The notes beneath the pieces were generated by a model that did not search any database, had not been told where the DNA came from, and saw only the letters and a list, made by a program, of their open reading frames with translations. A DNA stretch of 64,000 nt from Thalassospira sp. HJ. GTDB taxonomy: Bacteria; Pseudomonadota; Alphaproteobacteria; Rhodospirillales; Thalassospiraceae. The stretch is taken from contig NZ_JYII01000002.1 in assembly GCF_000948415.1 (NCBI RefSeq), forward strand, positions 1 to 64,000, in the 5' to 3' direction. Below are positions 52,771 through 61,960 of this stretch, piece by piece. Position 1 is the stretch's first letter, and each line of letters opens with the position of its first letter. A program made the translations under genes and the position numbers.

Positions 52771-53961
52771 ATGACTATTGAAAATCCGTTGTTCAGGCCA
52801 CTTGAACTGCCAAGCGGTGTCATCCTCAAGAACCGGATTGCCAAATCGGCGATGTCGGACTCTCTTGGGGATGGCACCGGCCACCCGACGAGGGCGCAAA
52901 ATCGGCTTTATCGCCAATGGGCCGAGGGTGGCGTTGCGGTTTCAATTATCGGCGAAGTGCAGGGGCATCCGGGATATGCGGAAAAGCCCGGCAATCTTGT
53001 GCTTGATACGGCGGCCGATCTGGAAAGGTTTCGTGCCCTTGCCCGGGAAGGATCGGTAAATGGCAGCAGTTTTTGGCCGCAGCTTGGTCATGCCGGGGCG
53101 CTCGCCTACGCTCCGACCAGCACGCCAAAAGGACCAAGCGCCCTTGATCTGTCGGGCCTGACATGTGCAGCCCTGACAGTTGATGAAATCCATGACATCC
53201 CCAAACGTTTTGCAAAGACCGCCGAACTTGCGAAACGAGCCGGGTTTGGCGGGGTGCAGATTCATGCTGCGCACGGCTTTCTGTTAAGCCAGTTTCTCTC
53301 GCCGCTTTTTAACAAGCGCCGTGATGAGTATGGCGGCGCGATCGCCAATCGTATGCGCTTGCTGCTTGAAACGGTGGATGCTGTGCGCGCTGCTGTTGGG
53401 CCGGAATTTGTTGTCGCGATCAAGCTGAATGCCACCGACCAGCTTGAAGGTGGTTTGAGCCAGGATGACGCGCTTGCCGTTGTCGCCGCACTTGATAGCA
53501 GCTCCATTGATCTGATCGATATCAGCGGCGGGACCTATTTCCCCGGCGCCAAGGCGGCATCTGACGGGACTGGCGGTGGTCCATATTTTCTTGAATTCGT
53601 TAGAAAGGCCCGCAAGCATACGTCCAAGCCATTGATGCTGACCGGGGGCTTTAAAACCTACGCACAGGCAGAAGATGCGGTGGCAAGTGGTGCCATTGAT
53701 ATTGTCGGTTTGGCCCGGGCGCTTGTGATTGAACCCGCATTGCCAAATATCTGGCAATTGTCGGACCCCAAGGATCCGGTGTTTCCGCGGTTCGAAAGCG
53801 CACCGGCAGGTGGGATTACTGCTTGGTACACAATGCGCCTGACTGCATTGGCTGAAGGCAAGGAATTTCCGGAATTTGATGACCTCGACCATGCCCTCGC
53901 TGCTTATGAAGCGCGCGATGCGGACCGAACACGGATTTGGCAGGATTATTTCGGGCGATAA
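52771..53961 (+). CDS. NADH:flavin oxidoreductase (Old Yellow Enzyme family)
   Basis: The 396-residue FMN TIM-barrel protein shows FRPLELPSGVILKNRIAKSAMS, QLGHAGALAY, GFGGVQIHAAHGFLLSQFLSP (the His-x-x-His substrate-binding type) and the later phosphate-binding MLTGGFKTYAQAEDAVASGAIDIVGLARAL. It lacks the C-terminal FAD/Fe-S extension of 2,4-dienoyl-CoA reductase. It probably reduces activated alkenes; the physiological substrate is unknown. A LysR gene is divergent upstream. Confidence 0.9.
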   Translation: MTIENPLFRPLELPSGVILKNRIAKSAMSDSLGDGTGHPTRAQNRLYRQWAEGGVAVSIIGEVQGHPGYAEKPGNLVLDTAADLERFRALAREGSVNGSSFWPQLGHAGALAYAPTSTPKGPSALDLSGLTCAALTVDEIHDIPKRFAKTAELAKRAGFGGVQIHAAHGFLLSQFLSPLFNKRRDEYGGAIANRMRLLLETVDAVRAAVGPEFVVAIKLNATDQLEGGLSQDDALAVVAALDSSSIDLIDISGGTYFPGAKAASDGTGGGPYFLEFVRKARKHTSKPLMLTGGFKTYAQAEDAVASGAIDIVGLARALVIEPALPNIWQLSDPKDPVFPRFESAPAGGITAWYTMRLTALAEGKEFPEFDDLDHALAAYEARDADRTRIWQDYFGR

Positions 53962-54082
53962 GTGTCTGACCGGGCGACGGGATTTTCACATTATTGCGCA
54001 AAACAGGGCAGCTTTGCATTCGCGTTGCTTTGCAAAAGGCGATCGCGGTGCGATGATGAGCACTTAATGTCAGGAACAGGAA

Positions 54083-54994
54083 ATGGCAGAGACCGGGTCA
54101 GCCTTTCAGCCCAACGGGCGCTATCAGAAGTTTGAAGTCTTCAATCAGTTGATTGGGGATGCAAACCTGTTGCGCGCGGGTGATTTCGGCGAAAGCATTT
54201 CGGTCGCACACTGGCGGCGCAATGCCGATGTCCTGACGCGCTATACTGATCCCGACCATCATACCATCAGTCTCTATGTGAATGGTGGTACGGGTATTCA
54301 GCGCAAGATCGGTGCCGACCCGATGAGTGGCGGTGGCCCCGGTCGGTGTTGTTTGATGCCGGCCTATCTGACATCGGACTGGGTCGTTCATGGCGAGGTG
54401 GAGTTGTTTCACCTTTATATCCCGCATACATCGTGGGAACGCGCCGTGGTCGAGGCATTTGATATTGAGCCCAATGCCGTCGAAGTTCCGGAAAAGACCT
54501 TCTTTCTTGATCCGCTGATCGAACAAACTGTGCGTCAGGCGATGCTGCCCCTTGATTGGAATGTACCGGCCGATCGCATGGCAATGTCCAATGCCGGGCA
54601 GCTTTTGATGGGCCATATGTTGCGCAGCTATTCAACGCGCCGCGATCTTGGCTTCAAGGTTCGCGGCGGACTGTCACCTGCGATCAAGCGCCGGGTGTTT
54701 GACTTTGTCGACGCCAATTTGGATCAGCCGCTTACCATCGAAGAACTGGCAGAGGTCGCTGATCTGTCCGCCTATCACTTTGCCCGGATGTTCCGCAAAA
54801 CCGTGGGCGAGGCGCCGCATAAATTCGTTCTGCGCCGCCGGATCGAACGGGCCATGCATATGCTGCGCGATGGCAATACGCCGGTTGCCGAAATTGCAAT
54901 TGCGACCGGTTTTTCCAGTCAGGCGCACCTGACAACCCGGTTCAGCCACTTCACCGGCCTGACGCCTGCGAAGTATCGCAATATTTCCAGCTAA
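54083..54994 (+). CDS. AraC-family transcriptional regulator
   Basis: The 303-residue protein has a variable N-terminal domain and a C-terminal double HTH: LTIEELAEVADLSAYHFARMFRKTVGEAPHKF, then TPVAEIAIATGFSSQAHLTTRFSHFTGLTPAKYR. AGGAA lies before ATG 54083. It follows the flavin oxidoreductase gene and precedes the TRAP transporter; either could be its target. Confidence 0.9.
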   Translation: MAETGSAFQPNGRYQKFEVFNQLIGDANLLRAGDFGESISVAHWRRNADVLTRYTDPDHHTISLYVNGGTGIQRKIGADPMSGGGPGRCCLMPAYLTSDWVVHGEVELFHLYIPHTSWERAVVEAFDIEPNAVEVPEKTFFLDPLIEQTVRQAMLPLDWNVPADRMAMSNAGQLLMGHMLRSYSTRRDLGFKVRGGLSPAIKRRVFDFVDANLDQPLTIEELAEVADLSAYHFARMFRKTVGEAPHKFVLRRRIERAMHMLRDGNTPVAEIAIATGFSSQAHLTTRFSHFTGLTPAKYRNISS

Positions 54995-55312
54995 TCCTGT
55001 CTGAATTTCAAACCATGCTGCCGATTGCCTTGTGGTCATCGGACAGTTTTGGCATGTCCGTGCTCCTGTCTTTTTGGCTGCCGTGATGTGCCTCTGGTGA
55101 CAGGTTTCGCGAACAGCATCCCTGTCGAAATCGTGTACAGGTTGATGACAAGTTGCGCCGCACAAGCAAGTAGATCCAGATTAAATTATTGATAATAAAA
55201 AATTTTACAGGCGTGAGAAATCCGTTGACAAGATTGATCGGTGATATCTAGAATTTCAAAGAAACTAAAATATCAATTTTGGCAAGAGCCAATCCATCGG
55301 GAGGACATCCAA
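54995..55312. other. Promoter region of the TRAP operon
   Basis: I see no gene in these 318 bases. The second half turns AT-rich (about 55170-55280) and ends with GGGAGG before dctP. No confident promoter boxes or operator were found. Confidence 0.4.
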
Positions 55313-56305
55313 ATGAAGCTCACTATCAAATCACTCGGGAAAACGTTCGGGCTATGCGCCGTTCTGGCGGGGGCACTGGCGGCAACCATGCCGGCAACAG
55401 CGGCAACAACACTTCGGATCGGGACCGTTTTGGCACCCAATGATCCGATGGGGCAGGGCCTTGAAAAGTTCAAGGCGGATGTGGAAAAGGCCACCAATGG
55501 CGATGTGGTGATCGAGGTGTTCCACAACTCGCAGCTTGGCGATACCACCGAAATGATCGATCAGGCCCGCGCAGGTGCGGCTGTAGGCACCGTGACCGAC
55601 GTCGCCCGCCTTTCAAGTTTTGTGCCGTCACTTGCCATCATGTCGGCACCGTTCCTGTTTGATACCTATGAGCAGGCCGATAAATTCGCCCTGTCAGACG
55701 AATATATTTCCTGGGGTGAGGAGCTTCGCGAGAAATCCGGCCTCGTGATGATTGCATCGAACTGGTATCAGGGCGCGCGTCATGCCCTGACGCAAAAGCC
55801 GGTTTCGAGCCCGGCTGATCTTTCGGGCGTTCGGATGCGCACCATCGGTGCTCCGGTCTGGATTGAAACCATCCGCGCCATGGGTGCCGAGCCGACCCCG
55901 ATTGCCTGGGGCGAAGTATACAGCGCCCTTCAGCTTGGCACGATCGATGCCGCCGAAGCACAGCCGACGGCGATCTGGAATGCCAAGCTTTATGAAGTCA
56001 TCAAGAATGTCACCAAAACTGGCCACATCCAGCTGGTAACCGCCCTTGTGGTTGGCGCCGACGCATGGGACGAGATTTCACCGGAAAATCAGAAAATCGT
56101 GCGTGATCTGGCTGTCGAAGATGGTCGCTATGCATCGCAACTGACCATCGAGCTTGGTGAAAAGGCGCTTGAAGACGTTGCGGCAAGCGGCGTTACCGTC
56201 AGCGAAGTTGATCTGGCACCGTTCAAGGAAGCGGTTGCACCGGTTTATCAGATGCTTGACCTCGAAGCCGAGGCTGCTGTGGTTAACAAGGTTCTTGGCC
56301 GCTAA
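55313..56305 (+). CDS. dctP: TRAP transporter solute-binding protein DctP
   Basis: The 330-residue periplasmic protein has a signal peptide (SLGKTFGLCAVLAGALAATMPATAA) and the DctP fold: TLRIGTVLAPNDPMGQGLEKF, VFHNSQLGDTTEMIDQ, and LSGVRMRTIGAPVWIETIRAMG with the Arg that binds the substrate carboxylate. ATG 55313 has GGGAGG upstream. It works with the DctQ and DctM genes directly downstream. An organic acid is the likely ligand class. Confidence 0.94.
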   Translation: MKLTIKSLGKTFGLCAVLAGALAATMPATAATTLRIGTVLAPNDPMGQGLEKFKADVEKATNGDVVIEVFHNSQLGDTTEMIDQARAGAAVGTVTDVARLSSFVPSLAIMSAPFLFDTYEQADKFALSDEYISWGEELREKSGLVMIASNWYQGARHALTQKPVSSPADLSGVRMRTIGAPVWIETIRAMGAEPTPIAWGEVYSALQLGTIDAAEAQPTAIWNAKLYEVIKNVTKTGHIQLVTALVVGADAWDEISPENQKIVRDLAVEDGRYASQLTIELGEKALEDVAASGVTVSEVDLAPFKEAVAPVYQMLDLEAEAAVVNKVLGR

Positions 56306-56392
56306 GCCATAACTAGGTCTCCCTGCCTATGAATGTGCGTTGCCCGGATTGCCTGGCAACGCACTTCAAACTTCACAACGGAAATTGAATTG

Positions 56393-56845
56393 ATGCTCAA
56401 GCGGATTGAGTTTGCCTTTGGGGGCATGTTGCTTGTCGGCGTGGTTATTCTTGTCGCAGTGGCCTCTGTCGCGCGCGCCATGGGATCGCCGATTATCTGG
56501 TCGGTCGAAATGGCCCAGCTGATTTTTGCATGGCTGTGCATGCTGGCAGCCGACATTGCCATGCAGGAAGACCGGCATTTCGGCCTTCAGATTTTGGGTG
56601 AAATCTTCCCGGCCAAGGTCTGCGCCTGGATCGAGATCATCAATATTCTGGTGATTATCGGCTTCCTTGTGTTTCTGCTCAATTACGCCTGGACCAACAT
56701 GATCCTGATGCATCCGCGTCTTGTCGGGGCTGCACAGATTAATGCGTCCTATATCCATGCCTCCATGGTGGTCGGCATTCTTTTGATGATCCGCACCATG
56801 GTTTCCCAACTGATCCGCCGTATCCGCAACAGGGAGGTCAACTGA
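56393..56845 (+). CDS. dctQ: TRAP transporter small permease DctQ
   Basis: The 150-residue protein has four hydrophobic helices and the DctQ motif around VEMAQLIFAWLCMLAADIAMQED. ATG 56393 is chosen; the frame upstream is not conserved. Its stop overlaps the dctM ATG as TGATG. Confidence 0.92.
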   Translation: MLKRIEFAFGGMLLVGVVILVAVASVARAMGSPIIWSVEMAQLIFAWLCMLAADIAMQEDRHFGLQILGEIFPAKVCAWIEIINILVIIGFLVFLLNYAWTNMILMHPRLVGAAQINASYIHASMVVGILLMIRTMVSQLIRRIRNREVN

Positions 56846-58125
56846 TGCTGTTGCTGATTGCAGGGCTTTTTACGCTATTTCTTGTGTGTGGCTTGCCGGT
56901 GGCTTTTGCGCTCGGGCTTGCCTCCATCCCGGTCTTTGTCATGACCGGTGCCATGCCGCCGACGGTTGTGATCCAGAAAATGGTCACGGCCACCCAAAGC
57001 TTCCCGCTTTTGGCGGTGCCGTTCTTTATTCTTGCCGGTAACCTGATGAATGTGACTGGCATTACCCATCGCCTTGTCAAATTCGCAAGCCTTCTGACCG
57101 GCTGGATGGCCGGCGGGCTGGCACAGGTTTCCGTCGTGCTGAGCTTCATGATGGGCGGTATTTCCGGATCGGCCGTAGCTGACGCCTCGATGGAGGCGCG
57201 CCTGCTTGGTCCCAGCATGATCAAGAAGGGCTATTCCAAGGCCAATACGGCAGCAGTACTGGCATTCGGGTCGGTGATTACCGCAACCATCCCGCCCAGT
57301 ATCGGTCTGATCCTGTTTGGCTTTGTCAATGAAGTGTCGATCGGGCGTCTGTTTTTGGCGGGCGTTCTGCCGGGTATTTTCCTGACCATTGTTTTGATGA
57401 TCACGTCATGGATTGTCGCGCGTAAAAACGGCTATACGCCAGATCTGCCGGAACTGCCCAAGGCTAAGGACCTGACGGCGAGTTTCTTTGAAAGCATCTG
57501 GGCGCTGGCCTTTCCGGTCATTCTGATCGTCGGCTTCCGCTTTGGCATCTTTACCGCGACCGAGGCCGGGGCGTTTCTGGTGTTCTATGCGCTCGGTGTT
57601 GGTTTGTTTATCTATCGCGAGCTTGATTTTGCGCGGCTGAAAGAAGCCATTTTCGGTTCGATCTCGGATCTTGGCATGGTTATGTTGCTGATCATTATGG
57701 CCGCCGTTCTTGGCTATGCCATGACGATTGAGCGTGCCCCGCAGCAGATCACGGAATTTGTCACCACCCTGACGGAAAACAAAACAGCGATCCTGATTCT
57801 TGTGGTCGGTGTGTTGGTGGTGAGCGGCATGTTCCTTGAGGGGGCGGCGAACATCCTGCTTGTGACCCCGATTGTCATGCCGGTTCTGGTCAATGCCGGC
57901 TACGATCCGGTGCATATGGGCATTCTGATTGTCACCCTGATCAACTTTGGCGGTCTGACGCCGCCGGTGGGTGTGATCATGTTTACGGTCTGCGGCATTC
58001 TCGATGTCAAAACCGGGTCCTATACCAAGGCATCCATTCCGTTCTTTATTGCCATGGTGCTGTTTTTCATTCTGATGGCAGCGGTGCCAAGTTTGACATT
58101 GTTGTTGCCCAATACATTGATGTAA
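56845..58125 (+). CDS. dctM: TRAP transporter large permease DctM
   Basis: The 426-residue permease has about twelve helices with GISGSAVADASMEARLLGPSMIKKGYSKA, the DctM signature, and a late LINFGGLTPPVGVIMFTVCGI. It forms the sodium-coupled transport unit with DctQ. Confidence 0.95.
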   Translation: MLLLIAGLFTLFLVCGLPVAFALGLASIPVFVMTGAMPPTVVIQKMVTATQSFPLLAVPFFILAGNLMNVTGITHRLVKFASLLTGWMAGGLAQVSVVLSFMMGGISGSAVADASMEARLLGPSMIKKGYSKANTAAVLAFGSVITATIPPSIGLILFGFVNEVSIGRLFLAGVLPGIFLTIVLMITSWIVARKNGYTPDLPELPKAKDLTASFFESIWALAFPVILIVGFRFGIFTATEAGAFLVFYALGVGLFIYRELDFARLKEAIFGSISDLGMVMLLIIMAAVLGYAMTIERAPQQITEFVTTLTENKTAILILVVGVLVVSGMFLEGAANILLVTPIVMPVLVNAGYDPVHMGILIVTLINFGGLTPPVGVIMFTVCGILDVKTGSYTKASIPFFIAMVLFFILMAAVPSLTLLLPNTLM

Positions 58126-58173
58126 TGACAGTTTCAGACGAAGACAGGCATATGCAAAATGCCGGGGAGACAG

Positions 58174-58896
58174 ATGAAGATGAATAGTTCGACGGGCGGA
58201 TTGCTTGCGATGTATGACGGGGCGGCAAAAACCAGTGCGCATGTTCCGGCATCGGCACTGGTGTATGAAGAAGTCCGCAACCGGATCATCTCGCTGTCGC
58301 TTTTGCCTGAAACAACGCTTGTGCGGGCCGAACTTGCCGACAGCTTCAATGTCAGTCAGTCACCGGTGCGCGAAGCTATCCTGCGCCTTGAACAGGATGG
58401 CTTGGTGGTTTCCTATCCGCAGTCGCGCACGGTGGTGACCAAGATTGATGTTGCCCGCATCCGCGAGGAACATTTCCTCCGCGTTGCCGCCGAATGCGAA
58501 GTGGTGCGTCAATTGGCAGAGGCAGAAGAGTCTGCCGCGGTGGTGAAAGCCAAGGGCATTGTCAAAATGCAGGAAGCGCTGGTCGGCGATATCGAACAGA
58601 TCGACCTTTTCAAGCAGCTTGATGAAACGTTCCACGCTGCCCTGTTTAATGGTGTGAGCCAGTCAAACTTGCATCTTCAGATCACGGCCCGCAGCGGCCA
58701 TCTGGCGCGTGTACGGACCCTTGATCTGCCGCGCGCCGGTAAGATGGTTTCCGTCCTTGAAGGCCACAAGGCGATCATTGATGCCATCCAGTCGGGTGAC
58801 GGAAATGCCGCCAGTGCTGAAATGCGGCAGCACCTTTCGGGTACCATGGAACGTCTGCCGCAGATCATCGAAGAAAACAAAACCCTGTTTTCCTGA
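58174..58896 (+). CDS. GntR-family regulator (FadR/FCD type)
   Basis: The protein of about 240 residues has the GntR winged HTH (ALVYEEVRNRIISLSLLPETTLVRAELADSFNVSQSPVREAILRLEQDGLV) and an all-helical FCD ligand domain with the metal-type residues in FHAALFNGVSQ and EGHKAIIDAIQSGD. Start candidates are ATG 58159, 58174 and 58180; GGGGAG supports the latter two. It directly follows dctM and probably regulates the TRAP operon in response to its ligand. Confidence 0.9.
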   Translation: MKMNSSTGGLLAMYDGAAKTSAHVPASALVYEEVRNRIISLSLLPETTLVRAELADSFNVSQSPVREAILRLEQDGLVVSYPQSRTVVTKIDVARIREEHFLRVAAECEVVRQLAEAEESAAVVKAKGIVKMQEALVGDIEQIDLFKQLDETFHAALFNGVSQSNLHLQITARSGHLARVRTLDLPRAGKMVSVLEGHKAIIDAIQSGDGNAASAEMRQHLSGTMERLPQIIEENKTLFS

Positions 58897-58943
58897 TCAT
58901 CAGGCGGGAGGTGCCTCGCACGGACCCGCGTCAAAAAGTAAAC

Positions 58944-58980
58944 CAAACGGCGCGCTGCAATAAATGCTGCGCGCCGTTTG
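58944..58980. terminator. Bidirectional terminator
   Basis: CAAACGGCGCG (58944-58954) pairs perfectly with CGCGCCGTTTG (58970-58980), between the convergent GntR and NmrA genes. Confidence 0.7.
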
Positions 58981-58989
58981 CGTTTCAGA

Positions 58990-59832
58990 TTACGCCCGTT
59001 TGGCAATATCCCAGACGCCGGTTCTTGCCGCTTCTTCGGCAAAGCAGCGGAGGCTGTTAGGCTGACGGCCCAGAATTTCATGCACGTCATTGGTCGGTTG
59101 GCTGTTGCGGCCATCGAGCACTTCGGAAAACAGATAGCGGATTAGTCCGCGCACCTCATCGGGCATGCCATCGGCGGCCAGTCCGTGATCAAGCTCATCA
59201 AGGGTGATGGGCACGAAATTGACCGGGTGGTTAGTGACGTCCGAGATGATCTTGGTGACTTCGGCAAAGGTCACGGCATTCGGCCCGGAAAGCTCGTAGG
59301 TCTTGCCGATATGACGATCATCAAACAGGCAGGCAACCGCACATTCGGCGATATCATCGGCATCAACAAACGGCTCTGGCGTATCCCCGGCCGGCAGGGC
59401 CAGCGTGCCCTGCTGGATGTAAGGTAGGAAAAGGTCTTCGTTGAAATTCTGGAAGAACCAGTTGGCTCGCAGTACCGTCGCATCCGCACCGGAAAGATGC
59501 AGGGCATGTTCTGCCTGATGGGCGGCTTCTTCACCGCGGCCAGATAGCATCGCAATGCGTTTTACGCCGTGCATCAGGGCAAGCTTGGCAAAGCTCGCAA
59601 TGATTTCATCCGATCCCGGAACGGCGAGATCGGGCTGGAAGGTGACATAGACCGCATCGCGATCGCGCAAAACATCATCCCATGTTTTGGGGGCGGTCCA
59701 GTCAAAGGCGGGGGTGGTGCTGCGCGATACCGCACGCACATCATGCCCCAAAGAGATCAGTTTTTCAGCAACGCGACGGCCGGTTTTGGCCGTTGCGCCA
59801 AGCACAAGAAAGCGGGGATTGGTCAACATCAT
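58990..59832 (-). CDS. NmrA-like NAD(P)-binding reductase
   Basis: The 280-residue atypical SDR starts LTNPRFLVLGATAKTGRRVAEKL (Rossmann), has AMLSGRGEEAAHQAEHALHLSGADATVLRANWFFQNF and FVDADDIAECAVACL. It matches the NmrA/ergot-alkaloid-reductase-like group. ATG 59832 has AGGAG six bases upstream. It is divergent from a TetR gene with two palindromic operators in the 160-base gap, so it is very likely repressed by that TetR protein. Confidence 0.88.
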   Translation of the reverse strand: MMLTNPRFLVLGATAKTGRRVAEKLISLGHDVRAVSRSTTPAFDWTAPKTWDDVLRDRDAVYVTFQPDLAVPGSDEIIASFAKLALMHGVKRIAMLSGRGEEAAHQAEHALHLSGADATVLRANWFFQNFNEDLFLPYIQQGTLALPAGDTPEPFVDADDIAECAVACLFDDRHIGKTYELSGPNAVTFAEVTKIISDVTNHPVNFVPITLDELDHGLAADGMPDEVRGLIRYLFSEVLDGRNSQPTNDVHEILGRQPNSLRCFAEEAARTGVWDIAKRA

Positions 59833-59856
59833 ATTGGCTCCTGACAAGGGTTTTCA

Positions 59857-59879
59857 AAATGTGAGGAATCCTCACATTT
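59857..59879. promoter_or_regulatory. TetR-type operator O1
   Basis: AAATGTGAGGA-A-TCCTCACATTT is a palindrome with 11-base arms around one central base. It lies 24 bases upstream of the NmrA start. Confidence 0.75.
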
Positions 59880-59882
59880 GCC

Positions 59883-59905
59883 AAATGTGATAAATCCTCA
59901 TATTT
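59883..59905. promoter_or_regulatory. TetR-type operator O2
   Basis: AAATGTGATAA-A-TCCTCATATTT is a degenerate copy of O1, with centres 26 bases apart. Tandem sites suggest cooperative binding of two repressor dimers controlling both divergent genes. Confidence 0.65.
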
Positions 59906-59991
59906 TGATCGTCAAGAGTTGTGACCCATCACAAGCCTGTGAAACCGGGCTCGTAATGCCGGGTTGTTTCGAGGAAAAAGGATCTAACGCG

Positions 59992-60618
59992 TTGACTGAT
60001 AACGTGAAAAAAATGCGCCGCGCGCCGACCCAAAAAAGAAGCCGTGAACGGGTCGACACCATCCTAAAAGTCGCGTGCGAGCTGATTTCAGCGCACGGCA
60101 GCGACGCGATACGGATGGGTGAAGTCGCCGAAAAGGCGGGAGTCTCCATCGGGTCTCTCTATCAGTATTTCCCCGACAAGGCGTCGATCATTCATGCGCT
60201 TGCTGATCGCTATAATGCCGAATCAGTCCATTGCATCGAGGAAGCATTGGCGGAGGTAAACTCAGCGGATGCCCTGCTGGCAGCGTTTGATAAGCTGATT
60301 GACACCTATTACGAGCTGTTTCTGGCCGAGCCCGTTATTTGCGATATCTGGACCGGTACGCAGGCCGACAAGACCCTGCGCGATATGGAAATGGAGGTCA
60401 GCCGGGCCAATGCCAGCCTTCTGGCCAAGGCGATCTTGCGCGTGCGCGGCAATGACGGTGATTTCAAAACCATCGCCGCACGCTGTCTTTTGATTATGTA
60501 TTCCGGGGAATCGACCATGCGGCTTGCCATCGCTGTTCCGCGCAGTGAAGGGCGCGAGATCGTCGCAAGCTACAAGCGGATGGTCGGTCGCGAATTGTCC
60601 GAGATGGCCCGGGTTTAG
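59992..60618 (+). CDS. TetR-family transcriptional regulator
   Basis: The protein of about 208 residues has the TetR N-terminal HTH: RVDTILKVACELISAHGSDAIRMGEVAEKAGVSIGSLYQYFPDKASIIHALADRY. The C-terminal helical domain is variable. The start is uncertain between TTG 59992 (AAGGA about 10 bases upstream), GTG 60004 and ATG 60013. It is divergent from the NmrA-like reductase, with O1 and O2 between them. Confidence 0.88.
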   Translation: MTDNVKKMRRAPTQKRSRERVDTILKVACELISAHGSDAIRMGEVAEKAGVSIGSLYQYFPDKASIIHALADRYNAESVHCIEEALAEVNSADALLAAFDKLIDTYYELFLAEPVICDIWTGTQADKTLRDMEMEVSRANASLLAKAILRVRGNDGDFKTIAARCLLIMYSGESTMRLAIAVPRSEGREIVASYKRMVGRELSEMARV

Positions 60619-60633
60619 GCTGATCAGGCTTGG

Positions 60634-61704
60634 TTAGCCCGCTTTGGCGGTAAACGGTGTCGGGGCGGGAAGGGCCAGCAGGAAGCCCTGCACGTAATCA
60701 ACGTCATGATTGCGCAGGAACTCAAGTTCTTCCTCGCGCTCGATCCCCTCGGCGACGACTTCGATATCAAGTTGCTTGGCTAGCGCGATCAGCTTACTGA
60801 CGATGGCTTGTTTGAACTTGTCATGATCAACATGATCGACCAGTTCGCGGTCGATCTTGATGATGTCAGGGCGCAATTCCGGCAACAGGTTCAGGGTTGA
60901 ATAACCCGATCCGACATCATCAAGTGCCACCCTGAACCCTGATGCGCGATAGCTTTCCAGAATGGCGCTCAGATGGGCGGTGCTGCGGACCTTTTCGGTC
61001 TCAATGACCTCAAACACCACATTGCTGCGATCCAGATTGCATTCCTCGACCACATCGATGGTCGAACGCAGGCAGGAATCCGGATCGTAGATCGAACTGG
61101 GCGTGAAGTTGATGAACAGGTTGCCATTGATCCCGGCCTTGTGGGCGTTTCGGACATTGGCTGCGCGTGCCGCCCGATCCAGCTGAAACAGAAGGGTTGC
61201 CGATTGGGCCGCGTCAAACAACTGACCGGGATTGATGACTTCGCCAGACACGCTTTCCCCGCGCACAAGGCATTCATGGGCAAAAGGTTTGCCAAGGTCG
61301 TCGACGGCAAAAATCGGCTGGAAGACAGAATTCAGCCGGTTGTCACGCAACAAGTCGCCCAGCCATTCCGCGCCGATGGCAGCCCGAATTGCGCCAAGGC
61401 TCGTGATTTGTGCGATATCATCAATTTCCGGGCGCTTTTCGCCGGGCATGATCAGGGCCTTGGTATCGGCAAGTTCTTCGGGAAGAAGATGGGCTGTGAT
61501 GGTGTCGATCAAGGCGCGCAGGCCGGGACGTTTGTAATGAACGGAAAGAGTCGCGACAGAGGCCGATTTTTCAACCTCAACACCGATGGATTTTGCACCA
61601 GCAAGGATCTTTCCGGTGGTGTGGGCGACCGGCGGCCAGAGATAGAGCGTGCCGTTGGCGGGTGCGATTTCGGGAACCGAATCACATTTTTCACAATAGG
61701 TCAC
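60634..61704 (-). CDS. EAL-domain cyclic di-GMP phosphodiesterase
   Basis: The 356-residue soluble protein has a roughly 120-residue N-terminal region with a Cys4/Cys7 pair (YCEKCD), then an EAL domain. The signature motif reads ECL (Glu144), followed by NFTPSSIY, FEVIETE, LDDVGSGYS, IKIDR, VAEGIE and YVQGF. The catalytic Glu, Asn, Asp and Lys positions all appear kept, so activity is likely. No GGDEF partner is in the protein. It is convergent with the TetR gene. Confidence 0.88.
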   Translation of the reverse strand: MTYCEKCDSVPEIAPANGTLYLWPPVAHTTGKILAGAKSIGVEVEKSASVATLSVHYKRPGLRALIDTITAHLLPEELADTKALIMPGEKRPEIDDIAQITSLGAIRAAIGAEWLGDLLRDNRLNSVFQPIFAVDDLGKPFAHECLVRGESVSGEVINPGQLFDAAQSATLLFQLDRAARAANVRNAHKAGINGNLFINFTPSSIYDPDSCLRSTIDVVEECNLDRSNVVFEVIETEKVRSTAHLSAILESYRASGFRVALDDVGSGYSTLNLLPELRPDIIKIDRELVDHVDHDKFKQAIVSKLIALAKQLDIEVVAEGIEREEELEFLRNHDVDYVQGFLLALPAPTPFTAKAG

Positions 61705-61960
61705 CTCAAGATCTCCATTCCGACCGTCGCGCTGCTGGCTTTGGCCAATCGCTTTGTTGTTGTGTCGTCAGCCTAGCATGTGCCGCGCGGAGATAAAAAA
61801 TCCAGCCTAGAAGTTTTATCATTCAAGGCGATAGCGGCCCTGTTCACTCTGATACGGTGTGGCTTGCCAATTCGCTCACACATCGAAGAGCGCGAAACGA
61901 TTGGTCAAAGGGCGGTGCGCTGCTATTCTGGGCCAATCCACTTGCCCCTCAGAGGACCAA

